NCBI GenBank assembly: GCA_020052895.1
Contig: JAGVOE010000065.1
Coordinates: forward strand, 1-10,343
DNA from: Candidatus Woesebacteria bacterium
Lineage (GTDB): Bacteria; Patescibacteriota; Microgenomatia; UBA1400; MFAQ01
Direction: 5' to 3'
Length of the DNA: 10,343 nt
This document shows, piece after piece, positions 1-5,398 of the stretch. Made by a program: the position numbers and the translations under genes. Position 1 is the first letter of the stretch. Each line of letters opens with the position of its first letter. The notes beneath the pieces were generated by a model. It did not search any database and was not told the origin of the DNA. It saw only the letters and a list, made by a program, of their open reading frames with translations.

Positions 1-819
1 CCTAACAAAAACTAGCCAAGGGAAAACCACCACCGCCCGAAAAATTCTTCCAAGCCTCTTTGGTTCCACTATCATTCTCCACAGCCACTTGAGACCTACT
101 CTCTCCATCCAAACTGGTGCGGCTTTGAAGTCTCCCAGATACTCATTGAAGGTACCACCTACTCCCATCACCACCCCAACTTTCAGCCGAGCAAGGTGTG
201 AGGCGATCCACTTCTCTTGTTTGACCGGATTGTATGCCACAAAAAGTAGGTCTGGCTTAAAAGCATTTATTTTATGGACCACCCGCTCATCTACCACTCT
301 GTCCGTCCCCACCCGGCTCTCACCCGCGTCATACGCCACCCGAAGGTTTGGGAACCGTTCTAGAAGCATTTTGGAGGTTCGTAAGCTCACCTCACCCCAA
401 CCACCAAGCAAAAATACCTTCCAATTCCGCTTTTCGGCTAATCTGGTCAGTTCTGAAAATAGCCAAACTCCGGTCACAGTCTCCCCCAGGTCGTTTCTCA
501 AGATCCTTCCTCCCACCCTCAACCCCTCAGCCATCAACTTAACCACCCTGCCTCGAGTTCTTGAGTTCTTGATTCCTTGAGTTCTTTGGTTATACCTCAC
601 CGCCGCCAACACCGAAACCCCATCCGGAGTTATCAGGTCGGCCTTTTCAATGATATCCGCAAAAGCCTGATCCTTTTGAGCCGATACAAAAAACTCGCTA
701 TACGCCGTTACCACCATTCTCGGTCGGCGACCAGGCTGTTTTAGCCAGCCGGTAATCTTCTCCACGGTCGCAGATCTACTTAAAATATCTACCGGTAGTC
801 CCAAAACCCTTGATCTCAT
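1..819 (-). CDS. WecG/TagA/CpsF-family glycosyltransferase (GT26), 3' end beyond window
   Basis: The 273 visible codons match the WecG/TagA/CpsF family, which transfers an N-acetylmannosamine-type or similar sugar to a lipid-linked acceptor at the inner membrane face during cell-surface polymer synthesis. Seen: VVTAYSEFF (residues 36-44), where most members have Asn near the Tyr; ADLITPDG (60-67) with the presumed catalytic Asp66; VFLLGG (135-140); the NPVKQEKWI block (197-205); GVGGTFNEYLGDFKAAP (219-235); and GLKWLWRMIVEPKRLGRIFRA (242-262, the last being basic and membrane-associating in the family). Residues 78-90 are encoded by an octamer repeat also present in yraN and lie in a variable loop. 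The ATG at 819 is chosen because a TACAAT box ends 7 bases upstream, and no Shine-Dalgarno is visible. The exact sugar and acceptor cannot be told. Confidence 0.9.
   Translation of the reverse strand, partial: MRSRVLGLPVDILSRSATVEKITGWLKQPGRRPRMVVTAYSEFFVSAQKDQAFADIIEKADLITPDGVSVLAAVRYNQRTQGIKNSRTRGRVVKLMAEGLRVGGRILRNDLGETVTGVWLFSELTRLAEKRNWKVFLLGGWGEVSLRTSKMLLERFPNLRVAYDAGESRVGTDRVVDERVVHKINAFKPDLLFVAYNPVKQEKWIASHLARLKVGVVMGVGGTFNEYLGDFKAAPVWMERVGLKWLWRMIVEPKRLGRIFRAVVVFPWLVFVR
553..584 (-). repeat. Octamer repeat inside glycosyltransferase gene
   Basis: On the plus strand this is four consecutive 8-bp units: TCGAGTTC, TTGAGTTC, TTGATTCC, TTGAGTTC. The same higher-order pattern is in yraN at 8617-8672. 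Positions 561-586 and 8649-8674 agree at 25 of 26 bases. The gene reads it as RTQGIKNSRTR, the same frame as in yraN. The minus-strand sense has no stop codon in any frame of the unit, so insertion into a loop can be tolerated. Confidence 0.85.
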
Positions 820-826
820 ATATACT

Positions 827-832
827 ATTGTA
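827..832 (-). promoter_or_regulatory. -10 box (TACAAT) of glycosyltransferase gene
   Basis: TACAAT lies 7 bases before the ATG at 819, so transcription should start at or next to the start codon. No good -35 is visible. It fits the leaderless pattern seen at other genes in the window. Confidence 0.45.
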
Positions 833-846
833 TATTGTCACCCCCC

Positions 847-885
847 AACTGAGAACTGAGACCTGCCCGTCCGGCAGGCGGGTCT
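847..885. repeat. Two AACTGAG heptads followed by GC-rich imperfect palindrome
   Basis: AACTGAG is repeated at 847-853 and 854-860. It runs directly into an imperfect palindrome at 859-885 that begins AGACCTGCC and ends GGCGGGTCT and pairs with G-T wobbles. The palindrome is a variant of the perfect 20-mer at 1831-1850 and 4648-4667. The pairing of a short tandem repeat with this palindrome just upstream of a gene suggests repeat decay or insertion, not a terminator, since no T-run follows. Confidence 0.6.
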
Positions 886-1400
886 AACTCCAGGCACAAA
901 ACTATCACTCTTACCCTTTATCTGCCAAGTAAGCATTATCTACCTTTAGTCCTATACGAACACCCTTTTTGCCAGTCAAAAGACCGATTTTGCCTCTTAA
1001 AAACTGGCCATACTTCGATAATGAACACTATAAAGCCCAAAAAATGTCTCAAAACATCCTCAAACTATCTACTTATAAGATACTCATACTAGACCTATAC
1101 TAAATAACAGATACTAAAGCTATAAACTACTCTACTAGGATACATACCTATATTAACTAACCAAACTATTTATACCATATCGAACATCTTTACTACCCAA
1201 AATACCTACTTAAAATACAACTTATACTATAAAACAAGGCCACAGACTATAAAACTTATAGTTTATACTACAATCGCTCTCAGTCAGTAGTTTTTTAATT
1301 TACCTGAGTTACAAAACATTACATACTTTCATCCCATATCTACTACACTGATGATCTAGTGCGACGGACAATCAAATCACCATTTTCTCCCCTTTTGTTG

Positions 1401-1481
1401 TCAAGTATCTGCCGACCCATACCGTCTCCTAAATCGTTCAAAACTCCCCCAATCTCTGGCCCAGGATATTTCTTTGGTCAT
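1401..1481 (-). CDS. Possible 26-residue ORF with good ribosome-binding site
   Basis: ATG at 1481 is preceded by AAAGGAGAAGAAGGTG, which holds a strong AGGAG core 9 bases upstream. The ORF encodes MTKEISWARDWGSFERF followed by nine more, mostly basic, residues, and then stops at TGA. It lies in an otherwise empty region and could be the 5' remnant of a lost gene or a genuine micropeptide. Most other genes in this window lack such a site, so the site is noteworthy, but coding status is unsupported beyond it. Confidence 0.2.
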   Translation of the reverse strand: MTKEISWARDWGSFERFRRRYGSADT

Positions 1482-1682
1482 CACCTTCTTCTCCTTTGTC
1501 AAACTCTCTCCTCAAATCTAATAAAACTACCTTAGTTTAAACCGCGGATAGTTTATCAACTCAAGCCTAGTTTTTTCCAAAAATTTCAGACCATTAAAAC
1601 TACTTTTCTCACCCCAGTTCACCCAACCATAGCCTATCAGCCTAAAAAATCCCCATCTCTGTGACTGAGATGCAAAATATAC

Positions 1683-1701
1683 CATACCCCCATAGAGTAT
1701 A
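1683..1701 (-). promoter_or_regulatory. Variant of the TATACT...GGGGTAT motif
   Basis: The minus strand reads TATACTCTATGGGGGTATG. This differs from the exact 18-mer at 6845-6862 and 7294-7311 by two single-base insertions and its final base. A related inverted ATACCCCC block lies at 1736-1743. It could be a promoter or operator for a now-lost minus-strand gene. No nearby start codon with a ribosome site at the 43-45 base distance used by the other two copies was found. Confidence 0.3.
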
Positions 1702-1769
1702 AAAAGCATGATTAACGATATTATTCACATACCACAGGGGGTATACTCGAGTCAGGCCCTGCAGACATC

Positions 1770-1872
1770 GTCATCTCGACCGAATGAAATGAGTGGAGAG
1801 ATCTCCCTCCACCCGTAATGGAGCGAGATCCCTGCCTGCCGGCAGGCAGGCTTCGACTTCGCTCAGGATGAC
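1770..1872. mobile_element. MITE-like palindromic element (~103 bp)
   Basis: The segment begins GTCATC and ends GATGAC. It has no coding capacity and contains internal inverted segments (GGAGAGATCTCC near 1795; GCGAGATC near 1823; the perfect palindrome at 1831-1850). The ends resemble the GTCAT.../...ATGAC ends of the short hairpin repeats at 4542, 9689, 9759, 10104, 10163 and 10204. A second partial copy starts GTCATTCCGACGCATCCCC at 1885. Non-autonomous elements of this kind are common in intergenic DNA of Patescibacteria and other bacteria. Who mobilises them is not known from this sequence. Confidence 0.6.
1831..1850. repeat. Perfect 20-bp palindrome CCTGCCTGCCGGCAGGCAGG
   Basis: This is a self-complementary 20-mer embedded in the MITE-like element. 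It is identical to 4648-4667 inside a broken tRNA, and a variant lies at 859-885. Its GC content is far above the surroundings. Confidence 0.9.
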
Positions 1873-2119
1873 AAGAAAGACAACCGTCATTCCGACGCAT
1901 CCCCGATAGGTCCAGTCCCTACAGGTCAAAATCTTTAACTTCTATCTCCTCAATTTACTCGGTAAATATAATAAATATTATCTACCAGGACAACATCTAC
2001 TTCTATAACTCATATATATTTCATGCAAATTCGTACTTCAATCTCAAACTATAAATTATCACTACAACGTACTGTCTGATAACTAAGATCTTTTTGCTTG
2101 ATACAGAGTATCTTACCTA

Positions 2120-3127
2120 CTACTTCTTTATGCTTCTAGCATAAACATCCAGGTTCTCAATGGCTATCCCAATACCTTTTATTACACACCTCAGTGGATC
2201 CTCTGCTACAAAGGCCGGCACACCAGTTTCTTGAGTAATCAATCGATCAAATCCTCGTAGTAGGGCCGTCCCGCCACTCATCACAATTCCCTTATCAATA
2301 ATGTCTGAAGACAACTCTGGTGGCACTTCCTCCATGACCGTCTTGATCATCTGAATGATCTTCCCTAGTGGCTCTCTCATGGCTTCATACATCTCGTTGG
2401 ATGACAGTCTCACCTGTTTTGGTAGTCCGGTAATGCTGTCACGTCCGGTGACATCCATGAGCTCCTCCTTGGCTACCGGTGTGGCTGAGCCGATCTTCAT
2501 CTTGATATTCTCAGCCGTCGTCTCCCCAATAACTAAGTTGTGTTTTCGTCTGACATATTTGGAGATCGACTCATCAACCCTGTTTCCAGCCACTCTGACA
2601 CTCTTAAAGGTGACCACACCACCAAGAGATATCACCGCCGCCTCACTCGAGCCCCCGCCCATCTCCAAGACCATGTTGCCCGAAGGCTCGGTAATCGGCA
2701 CTCCGGCGCCAATGGCCGCGGCCAAGGGCTCTTCCATGAGATAAGCATTTCTGGCTCCAGCCTCCATAGCCGCCCCCAGCACCGCTCTCCGCTCTACCTG
2801 AGTCACTCCAGAAGGCACACAGATCATCACTTCTGGCTTCATTAGGCCGTAAGCGCCTACTTTGCGCAGAAAATACTTCAGCATGGCTTCGGTCACGGCG
2901 TAGTCGGCGATCACTCCGTCTTTCATTGGTTTACTGGCTTTGATATTGCCTGGAGTTCGTCCCAGCATCTTCTGAGCTTCGTGCCCCACCGCCAGAACTT
3001 TACCGTCGTTGAGCGAGACGGCTACCACCGTCGGCTCTTCTAGCACCACTCCTTCTCCTACGACATAGACCAAGCTGTTGGCTGTCCCCAGATCGATAGC
3101 AATTTTTTTATAAAATGAAAATCCCAT
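2120..3127 (-). CDS. mreB: Divergent MreB, actin-like cell-shape protein
   Basis: This is a 335-residue MreB, the bacterial actin homologue that polymerises on the inner membrane and guides peptidoglycan synthesis. Seen: the phosphate-1 loop IDLGTANSLVYV (11-22), EEPTVVAV (30-37), CVPSGVTQVERRAV (103-116), MEEPLAAAIGAG (131-142), IGETTAENIKMKIGSA (200-215), and the C-terminal GGTALLRG and AEDPL. The pocket is unusual. The phosphate-2 motif is LEMGGGSSEAAV where MreB normally has DIGGGTTEVAV, and VAGNRVDE replaces VGGDxFDE. The ATG at 3127 is chosen over further-upstream starts because family similarity begins there and a TGGTAGAAT extended -10 ends 8 bases upstream. mreC and rodA are not in the window. 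It is divergent from the PEGA gene with only 46 bases between. Confidence 0.93.
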   Translation of the reverse strand: MGFSFYKKIAIDLGTANSLVYVVGEGVVLEEPTVVAVSLNDGKVLAVGHEAQKMLGRTPGNIKASKPMKDGVIADYAVTEAMLKYFLRKVGAYGLMKPEVMICVPSGVTQVERRAVLGAAMEAGARNAYLMEEPLAAAIGAGVPITEPSGNMVLEMGGGSSEAAVISLGGVVTFKSVRVAGNRVDESISKYVRRKHNLVIGETTAENIKMKIGSATPVAKEELMDVTGRDSITGLPKQVRLSSNEMYEAMREPLGKIIQMIKTVMEEVPPELSSDIIDKGIVMSGGTALLRGFDRLITQETGVPAFVAEDPLRCVIKGIGIAIENLDVYARSIKK

Positions 3128-3135
3128 TTGAGAGA

Positions 3136-3144
3136 ATTCTACCA
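3136..3144 (-). promoter_or_regulatory. Extended -10 (TGG TAGAAT) of mreB
   Basis: TGGTAGAAT ends 8 bases before the mreB ATG, giving a leader of at most about two bases. The identical 9-mer sits in front of ndk. No Shine-Dalgarno lies between box and ATG, which argues for leaderless translation and for the 3127 start. Confidence 0.5.
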
Positions 3145-3161
3145 GTAAATCCTCAATAATA

Positions 3162-3167
3162 TATAAT
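3162..3167 (+). promoter_or_regulatory. -10 box (TATAAT) of PEGA gene
   Basis: Consensus TATAAT lies 6 bases before the GTG at 3174, so the predicted first transcribed base is the start codon. It lies back to back with the mreB promoter, so the two genes share a compact divergent control region. Confidence 0.55.
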
Positions 3168-3173
3168 AGTCGT

Positions 3174-4526
3174 GTGACCAAAAATCCCAAATCCAAGCGT
3201 CTCATCATCAACCTTTTTATTGTGATTTTCCTTTCGGTCGGGACCTTTGTGGCCATTCAGTTTGCCAAAGGCTACCGCCCCAACCTCCAAAACCACTCTC
3301 TCTCGGGCACGGGCCTTCTAAACATTACCTCTTATCCTAAGTCAGCTAGAGTCATTATCAATGATAAGCTCACCACCGTCACTGATGATAAACTCTACCT
3401 TCTGCCGGGTACTTACACCGTCAAGATCGAAAAAGACGGTTTTCACCCCTGGATTAAGACCCTACCAGTCAAAACCGAGCTCGTGACCTCAGCCGATGCC
3501 CGTCTCTTCCCGATCATTACTGCCATCTCACCGCTCACCTTCTACCAAGTGGCCAACCCCGCCGCCAATCTAGACGACACCAAAATTGCCTACGTCTTGA
3601 AAAACGCCCCTCAAGACACCAGTAACGGTCTCTACATCTACTCCGTCACCGGCAATCTCTTAGGCTCGTCCAATCTCCAGATCACCGAAAACAGCCTCAG
3701 AGACTACTCCAAGGCTATCCTCATCTGGTCTCCGGACAGCTCTCAGATTCTGGCCGTCTTTACCGAGACCACTCCAGCCGTCCAAAAAACCCTGCCAGCC
3801 GGTTTACCCGCCGTAGCGACCAGACAGATCTCCTCTGCCTATTTGTTGTCTACCAAAAGTATGAATCCCCGCACCCTCTCGGACGTCACTCTTAGACTGC
3901 CTTTAATTATTAGTGAGTGGCAAGATCAATACGCCAAGATCAACCTCCCCACTCTCAACCTCTACCCTAGACAACTGGTAGATCTCCTCACGAACAAAGC
4001 TATCAATGTCTACTTCTCACCGGACAAAGAAAAGGTTTTTTATACCCCCATCGTCGATATCAATTTGCCAGCCAACGATATCGGCCAGCTATTACCGAAC
4101 CTCAATTCCACTCCCGAAACCAGATCTCTGCAAAAGAATCTCACCTATGTTTTTGATCTCAAGGAAGGCACCAATTATCTTATTCCCTTCGCCGATCCAT
4201 CCACCAACGTTTTCAAAACTCTGATTACTGCTGTCTCGTCCACGCCGTCAGCTAGCCTCGCCAGTCTGAATCAGTTAAAGGCTCAGACCGACAGCCGGCT
4301 GACTACCAATCTTTCCTGGTACTCAAACAGTAAACAAATCATCGTCACCAACCTAGAGGGTCTCAGCATCGCCGACTACGACGCCACCAATCTCACCAAC
4401 ATCTCTTACGCTCAGCCGCTAGCCAACTTCGTTACCTCTTCCCCTGACGGCAGTAAATTAATTTTGCTGACGAACATCAATCAAAAGCCGGATACCTACA
4501 ATCTCATCTCCTTCGACCTGAAATAG
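3174..4526 (+). CDS. Membrane-anchored PEGA-domain / beta-propeller-like protein
   Basis: This 450-residue protein has a basic N-terminus and one hydrophobic segment (about 10-29), a signal anchor that puts the rest outside the membrane. Residues about 47-110 form a PEGA domain (GLLNITSYPKSARVIIND, LLPGTYTVKIEKDGFHPW), a surface-layer-type beta fold. The remainder contains repeats of the WSPDSSQIL, YFSPDKEKVFY, SWYSNSKQIIV and TSSPDGSKLIL kind (about 184, 280, 383 and 423), typical of TolB/WD40-like propeller blades. A role in the envelope or in binding extracellular material is inferred; the ligand is unknown. GTG is chosen as start because TATAAT lies 6 bases ahead. No cysteine lipobox was seen. 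Codon use is C-ending-rich compared with the toxin genes further right. Confidence 0.85.
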   Translation: MTKNPKSKRLIINLFIVIFLSVGTFVAIQFAKGYRPNLQNHSLSGTGLLNITSYPKSARVIINDKLTTVTDDKLYLLPGTYTVKIEKDGFHPWIKTLPVKTELVTSADARLFPIITAISPLTFYQVANPAANLDDTKIAYVLKNAPQDTSNGLYIYSVTGNLLGSSNLQITENSLRDYSKAILIWSPDSSQILAVFTETTPAVQKTLPAGLPAVATRQISSAYLLSTKSMNPRTLSDVTLRLPLIISEWQDQYAKINLPTLNLYPRQLVDLLTNKAINVYFSPDKEKVFYTPIVDINLPANDIGQLLPNLNSTPETRSLQKNLTYVFDLKEGTNYLIPFADPSTNVFKTLITAVSSTPSASLASLNQLKAQTDSRLTTNLSWYSNSKQIIVTNLEGLSIADYDATNLTNISYAQPLANFVTSSPDGSKLILLTNINQKPDTYNLISFDLK

Positions 4527-4541
4527 TCTTCCCCGTCGTCC

Positions 4542-4577
4542 GTCATTGCGAAGTCGCCTTAGGCGACTGTGGCAATC
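4542..4577 (+). repeat. Hairpin repeat copy 1 (GTCATTGCGA...GTGGCAATC)
   Basis: This is a 36-bp copy with outer arms ATTGC/GCAAT and inner hairpin AGTCGCC-TT-AGGCGACT. It lies 15 bases after the PEGA stop. Without a T-run it is not a typical intrinsic terminator, though the hairpin might stabilise the mRNA 3' end. It belongs to the same family as the five copies at 9689-10236. Confidence 0.85.
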
Positions 4578-4592
4578 TCACTCCACCAAAGG

Positions 4593-4598
4593 TAAAAT
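4593..4598 (+). promoter_or_regulatory. Candidate -10 (TAAAAT) for the tRNA island
   Basis: TAAAAT stands 25 bases before the broken tRNA and 92 before tRNA-Arg. No obvious -35 was found. It is weak evidence, but it is the best promoter candidate for the plus-strand tRNA-Arg. Confidence 0.25.
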
Positions 4599-4623
4599 AC
4601 ACTCATGTCGATGTAGACAATCT

Positions 4624-4690
4624 GAGGTTGTAGCTCAGCTGGATAGACCTGCCTGCCGGCAGGCAGGGCATCTCATCTTTAATAAATCAT
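4624..4690 (+). pseudogene. Broken tRNA (5' half, Lys-like) split by a palindrome
   Basis: GAGGTTG-TA-GCTC-AGCTGGATA-GA is a standard acceptor 5' strand, D-stem and D-loop. After GA of the D-stem 3' strand, the 20-bp palindrome (4648-4667) interrupts. The sequence then resumes with GC and a would-be anticodon arm ATCTCATCTTTAAT. Joining the flanks restores GAGC, exact complement of GCTC, so the palindrome lies precisely within the D-stem. No pairing anticodon 3' strand, T-arm or CAACCTC acceptor strand follows before tRNA-Arg begins. TTTAA suggests a Lys(TTT) ancestor, but U33 is not in place, so the identity is tentative. It is very probably non-functional. Confidence 0.65.
4648..4667. repeat. 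Perfect 20-bp palindrome inside broken tRNA
   Basis: It is identical to 1831-1850. Restoring the flanks recreates a perfect D-stem, showing insertion of about 20 bp without other loss at this point. Confidence 0.9.
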
Positions 4691-4960
4691 GTTCCGGTAG
4701 CTCAGTGGATAGAGCAACGCACTCCTAACGCGTAGGCCGCCAGTTCGATTCTGGCCCGGAACACAAGTCCCCAGTTCGCGATTAACTGCTTCAATCCTGG
4801 TGTTAAATTTTTCTGAGTAAACTAGCACAAAAGGTCTTGTCGCTCTCGTATAGATTGAACCACCGGAGTTGTGCTCAACCAATCTTCTTGTCAAATTATT
4901 TGTCGAGCCAACATACAACCGACCATTTTTAAGACTTTGTATTACATAGGTCGTAAACAT
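4679..4960 (-). CDS. Small GIY-YIG nuclease-like ORF with tRNA-antisense tail
   Basis: The 93-residue ORF begins with a GIY-YIG domain: TYVIQSLKNGRLYVGSTNN (4-22), RR (25-26), EH (29-30), LVYSEKFNTRIEAVNREL (46-63). This resembles the UPF0213/UvrC-N-like single-domain family, usually 80-100 residues with a lysine-rich end. Here the family signal stops at about residue 64, and residues about 66-90 are the antisense of tRNA-Arg, so the natural C-terminus has probably been replaced. The ATG at 4960 is only two bases past the 3' end of tRNA-Pro, so the ORF would be carried on the tRNA-Pro transcript. There is no ribosome site. It is possibly a decaying copy, and whether it makes a stable protein is open. 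Confidence 0.6.
   Translation of the reverse strand: MFTTYVIQSLKNGRLYVGSTNNLTRRLVEHNSGGSIYTRATRPFVLVYSEKFNTRIEAVNRELGTCVPGQNRTGGLRVRSALLYPLSYRNMIY
4691..4763 (+). tRNA. tRNA-Arg (anticodon CCT)
   Basis: This 73-nt cloverleaf has acceptor GTTCCGG/CCGGAAC, D-stem GCTC/GAGC with loop AGTGGATA, an anticodon loop CTCCTAA giving anticodon CCT (reads AGG), variable loop AGGCC, T-stem GCCAG/CTGGC with loop TTCGATT, and discriminator A. The anticodon stem ACGCA/CGCGT has one A-C mismatch next to the loop. CCA is not encoded. The opposite strand is read as the tail of the small GIY-YIG ORF. Confidence 0.92.
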
Positions 4961-4962
4961 TG

Positions 4963-5035
4963 TCGGGGTGCGCAGAATTGAACTGCGTGTCTCTCCGTTC
5001 CGAACGGAGCGTGATAGCCGATTCACTACACCCCG
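4963..5035 (-). tRNA. tRNA-Pro (anticodon CGG)
   Basis: This 73-nt cloverleaf on the minus strand has acceptor CGGGGTG/CACCCCG, D-stem GTGA/TCAC, anticodon stem CTCCG/CGGAG with loop TTCGGAA (anticodon CGG, reads CCG), variable loop AGACA, T-stem CGCAG/CTGCG with loop TTCAATT, and discriminator A, as expected for Pro. CCA is not encoded. Confidence 0.93.
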
Positions 5036-5048
5036 AAAACACCTCTCT

Positions 5049-5054
5049 ATTTTA
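5049..5054 (-). promoter_or_regulatory. -10 box (TAAAAT) of tRNA-Pro
   Basis: TAAAAT ends 13 bases before the mature 5' end of tRNA-Pro, which would give a leader of about 7 bases for RNase P to remove. No convincing -35 was found. Confidence 0.4.
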
Positions 5055-5083
5055 CACGGGAATCAGCCATTTTTGCGTAATTT

Positions 5084-5092
5084 TGCTATAAT
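5084..5092 (+). promoter_or_regulatory. Extended -10 (TGC TATAAT) of AbiEii-type TA operon
   Basis: TGCTATAAT matches the extended -10 consensus, ending 6 bases before the ATG at 5099. It predicts a leaderless bicistronic mRNA for the antitoxin-toxin pair. Confidence 0.6.
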
Positions 5093-5098
5093 ATATTC

Positions 5099-5398
5099 AT
5101 GTTTAGTCTGTCGGACGACCAATTAAAGGCCGCTCAGGATGTCATCCGGGATGATCCTTCTCTCATCTGGTACACCAAGTCCTACGACACTCTCAACATC
5201 CTCTCCGTGGTCGAAGCCGTGCTCAATTACGGCACTTGGGATCAAACTCAGCGCCTGATCTCTATCGTAGGTATCGATAAAATGGCCAAACTCTTCGCCT
5301 GGCACAACACTCAACCTCGATCTAACCTGCACAAACTGGCTCGCAATTATTATTCGCACTACTTCGCCCGCTATGCACCCAAATATTCTCACGCCTGA
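5099..5398 (+). CDS. Putative antitoxin, DUF6922-like, partner of AbiEii-type toxin
   Basis: This 99-residue soluble protein is the first gene of a two-gene unit. The central stretch VVEAVLNYGTWDQTQRL (37-53) followed by a helix around IDKMAKLFAW (59-68) and a C-terminal LHKLARNYYSHYF (77-89) resembles the small DUF6922-type proteins often found directly in front of AbiEii nucleotidyltransferases. This assignment is from memory of the pattern, not from a search. Its 3' end overlaps the toxin start by 26 bases, a classic translational-coupling layout for toxin-antitoxin genes. An antitoxin role is inferred from position, size and overlap. No DNA-binding motif is evident, and no inverted repeat was noticed at the promoter. 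Confidence 0.6.
   Translation: MFSLSDDQLKAAQDVIRDDPSLIWYTKSYDTLNILSVVEAVLNYGTWDQTQRLISIVGIDKMAKLFAWHNTQPRSNLHKLARNYYSHYFARYAPKYSHA

Larger units (their letters stand above)
820..2119. other. 1.3-kb region without a convincing gene
   Basis: Between the glycosyltransferase start and the mreB stop, no ORF has recognisable protein features. About 1030-1330 is strongly AT-rich with many TATAC/CTATA words and a 7-bp hairpin (1246-1262, ACTATAA/TTATAGT). An open minus-strand stretch without a start codon (911-1027, 38 codons, containing FLRGKIGLLTGKKGVRIGL) has protein-like composition and could be a gene relic. A 60-codon minus ORF at 1527-1709 is of doubtful reality. 1770-1872 is a MITE-like element. 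No match to tmRNA, RNase P RNA, SRP RNA or 6S RNA was recognised by eye. Confidence 0.6.

Noticed and set aside
89..580. 163-codon plus-strand ORF
   Set aside because: It is the complement of the glycosyltransferase gene, is low-complexity Ser/Pro/Thr-rich, and has no family features.
1527..1709. 60-codon minus ORF in the long gap
   Set aside because: No ribosome site, no recognisable motif and aromatic-rich odd composition. It is mentioned only as part of the gap.
3128..3256. N-terminal extension of MreB by 43 residues
   Set aside because: It would run through the mreB -10 box and into the PEGA gene, and MreB similarity starts at MGFSFYKKIAIDLG.
4542..4577. Intrinsic terminator of the PEGA gene
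   Set aside because: The hairpin is stable but lacks a T-run and is a member of a dispersed repeat family.
4546..4728. 60-codon plus ORF containing PACRQAG
   Set aside because: It runs through a hairpin repeat, the broken tRNA and tRNA-Arg. PACRQAG is simply the 20-bp palindrome translated.
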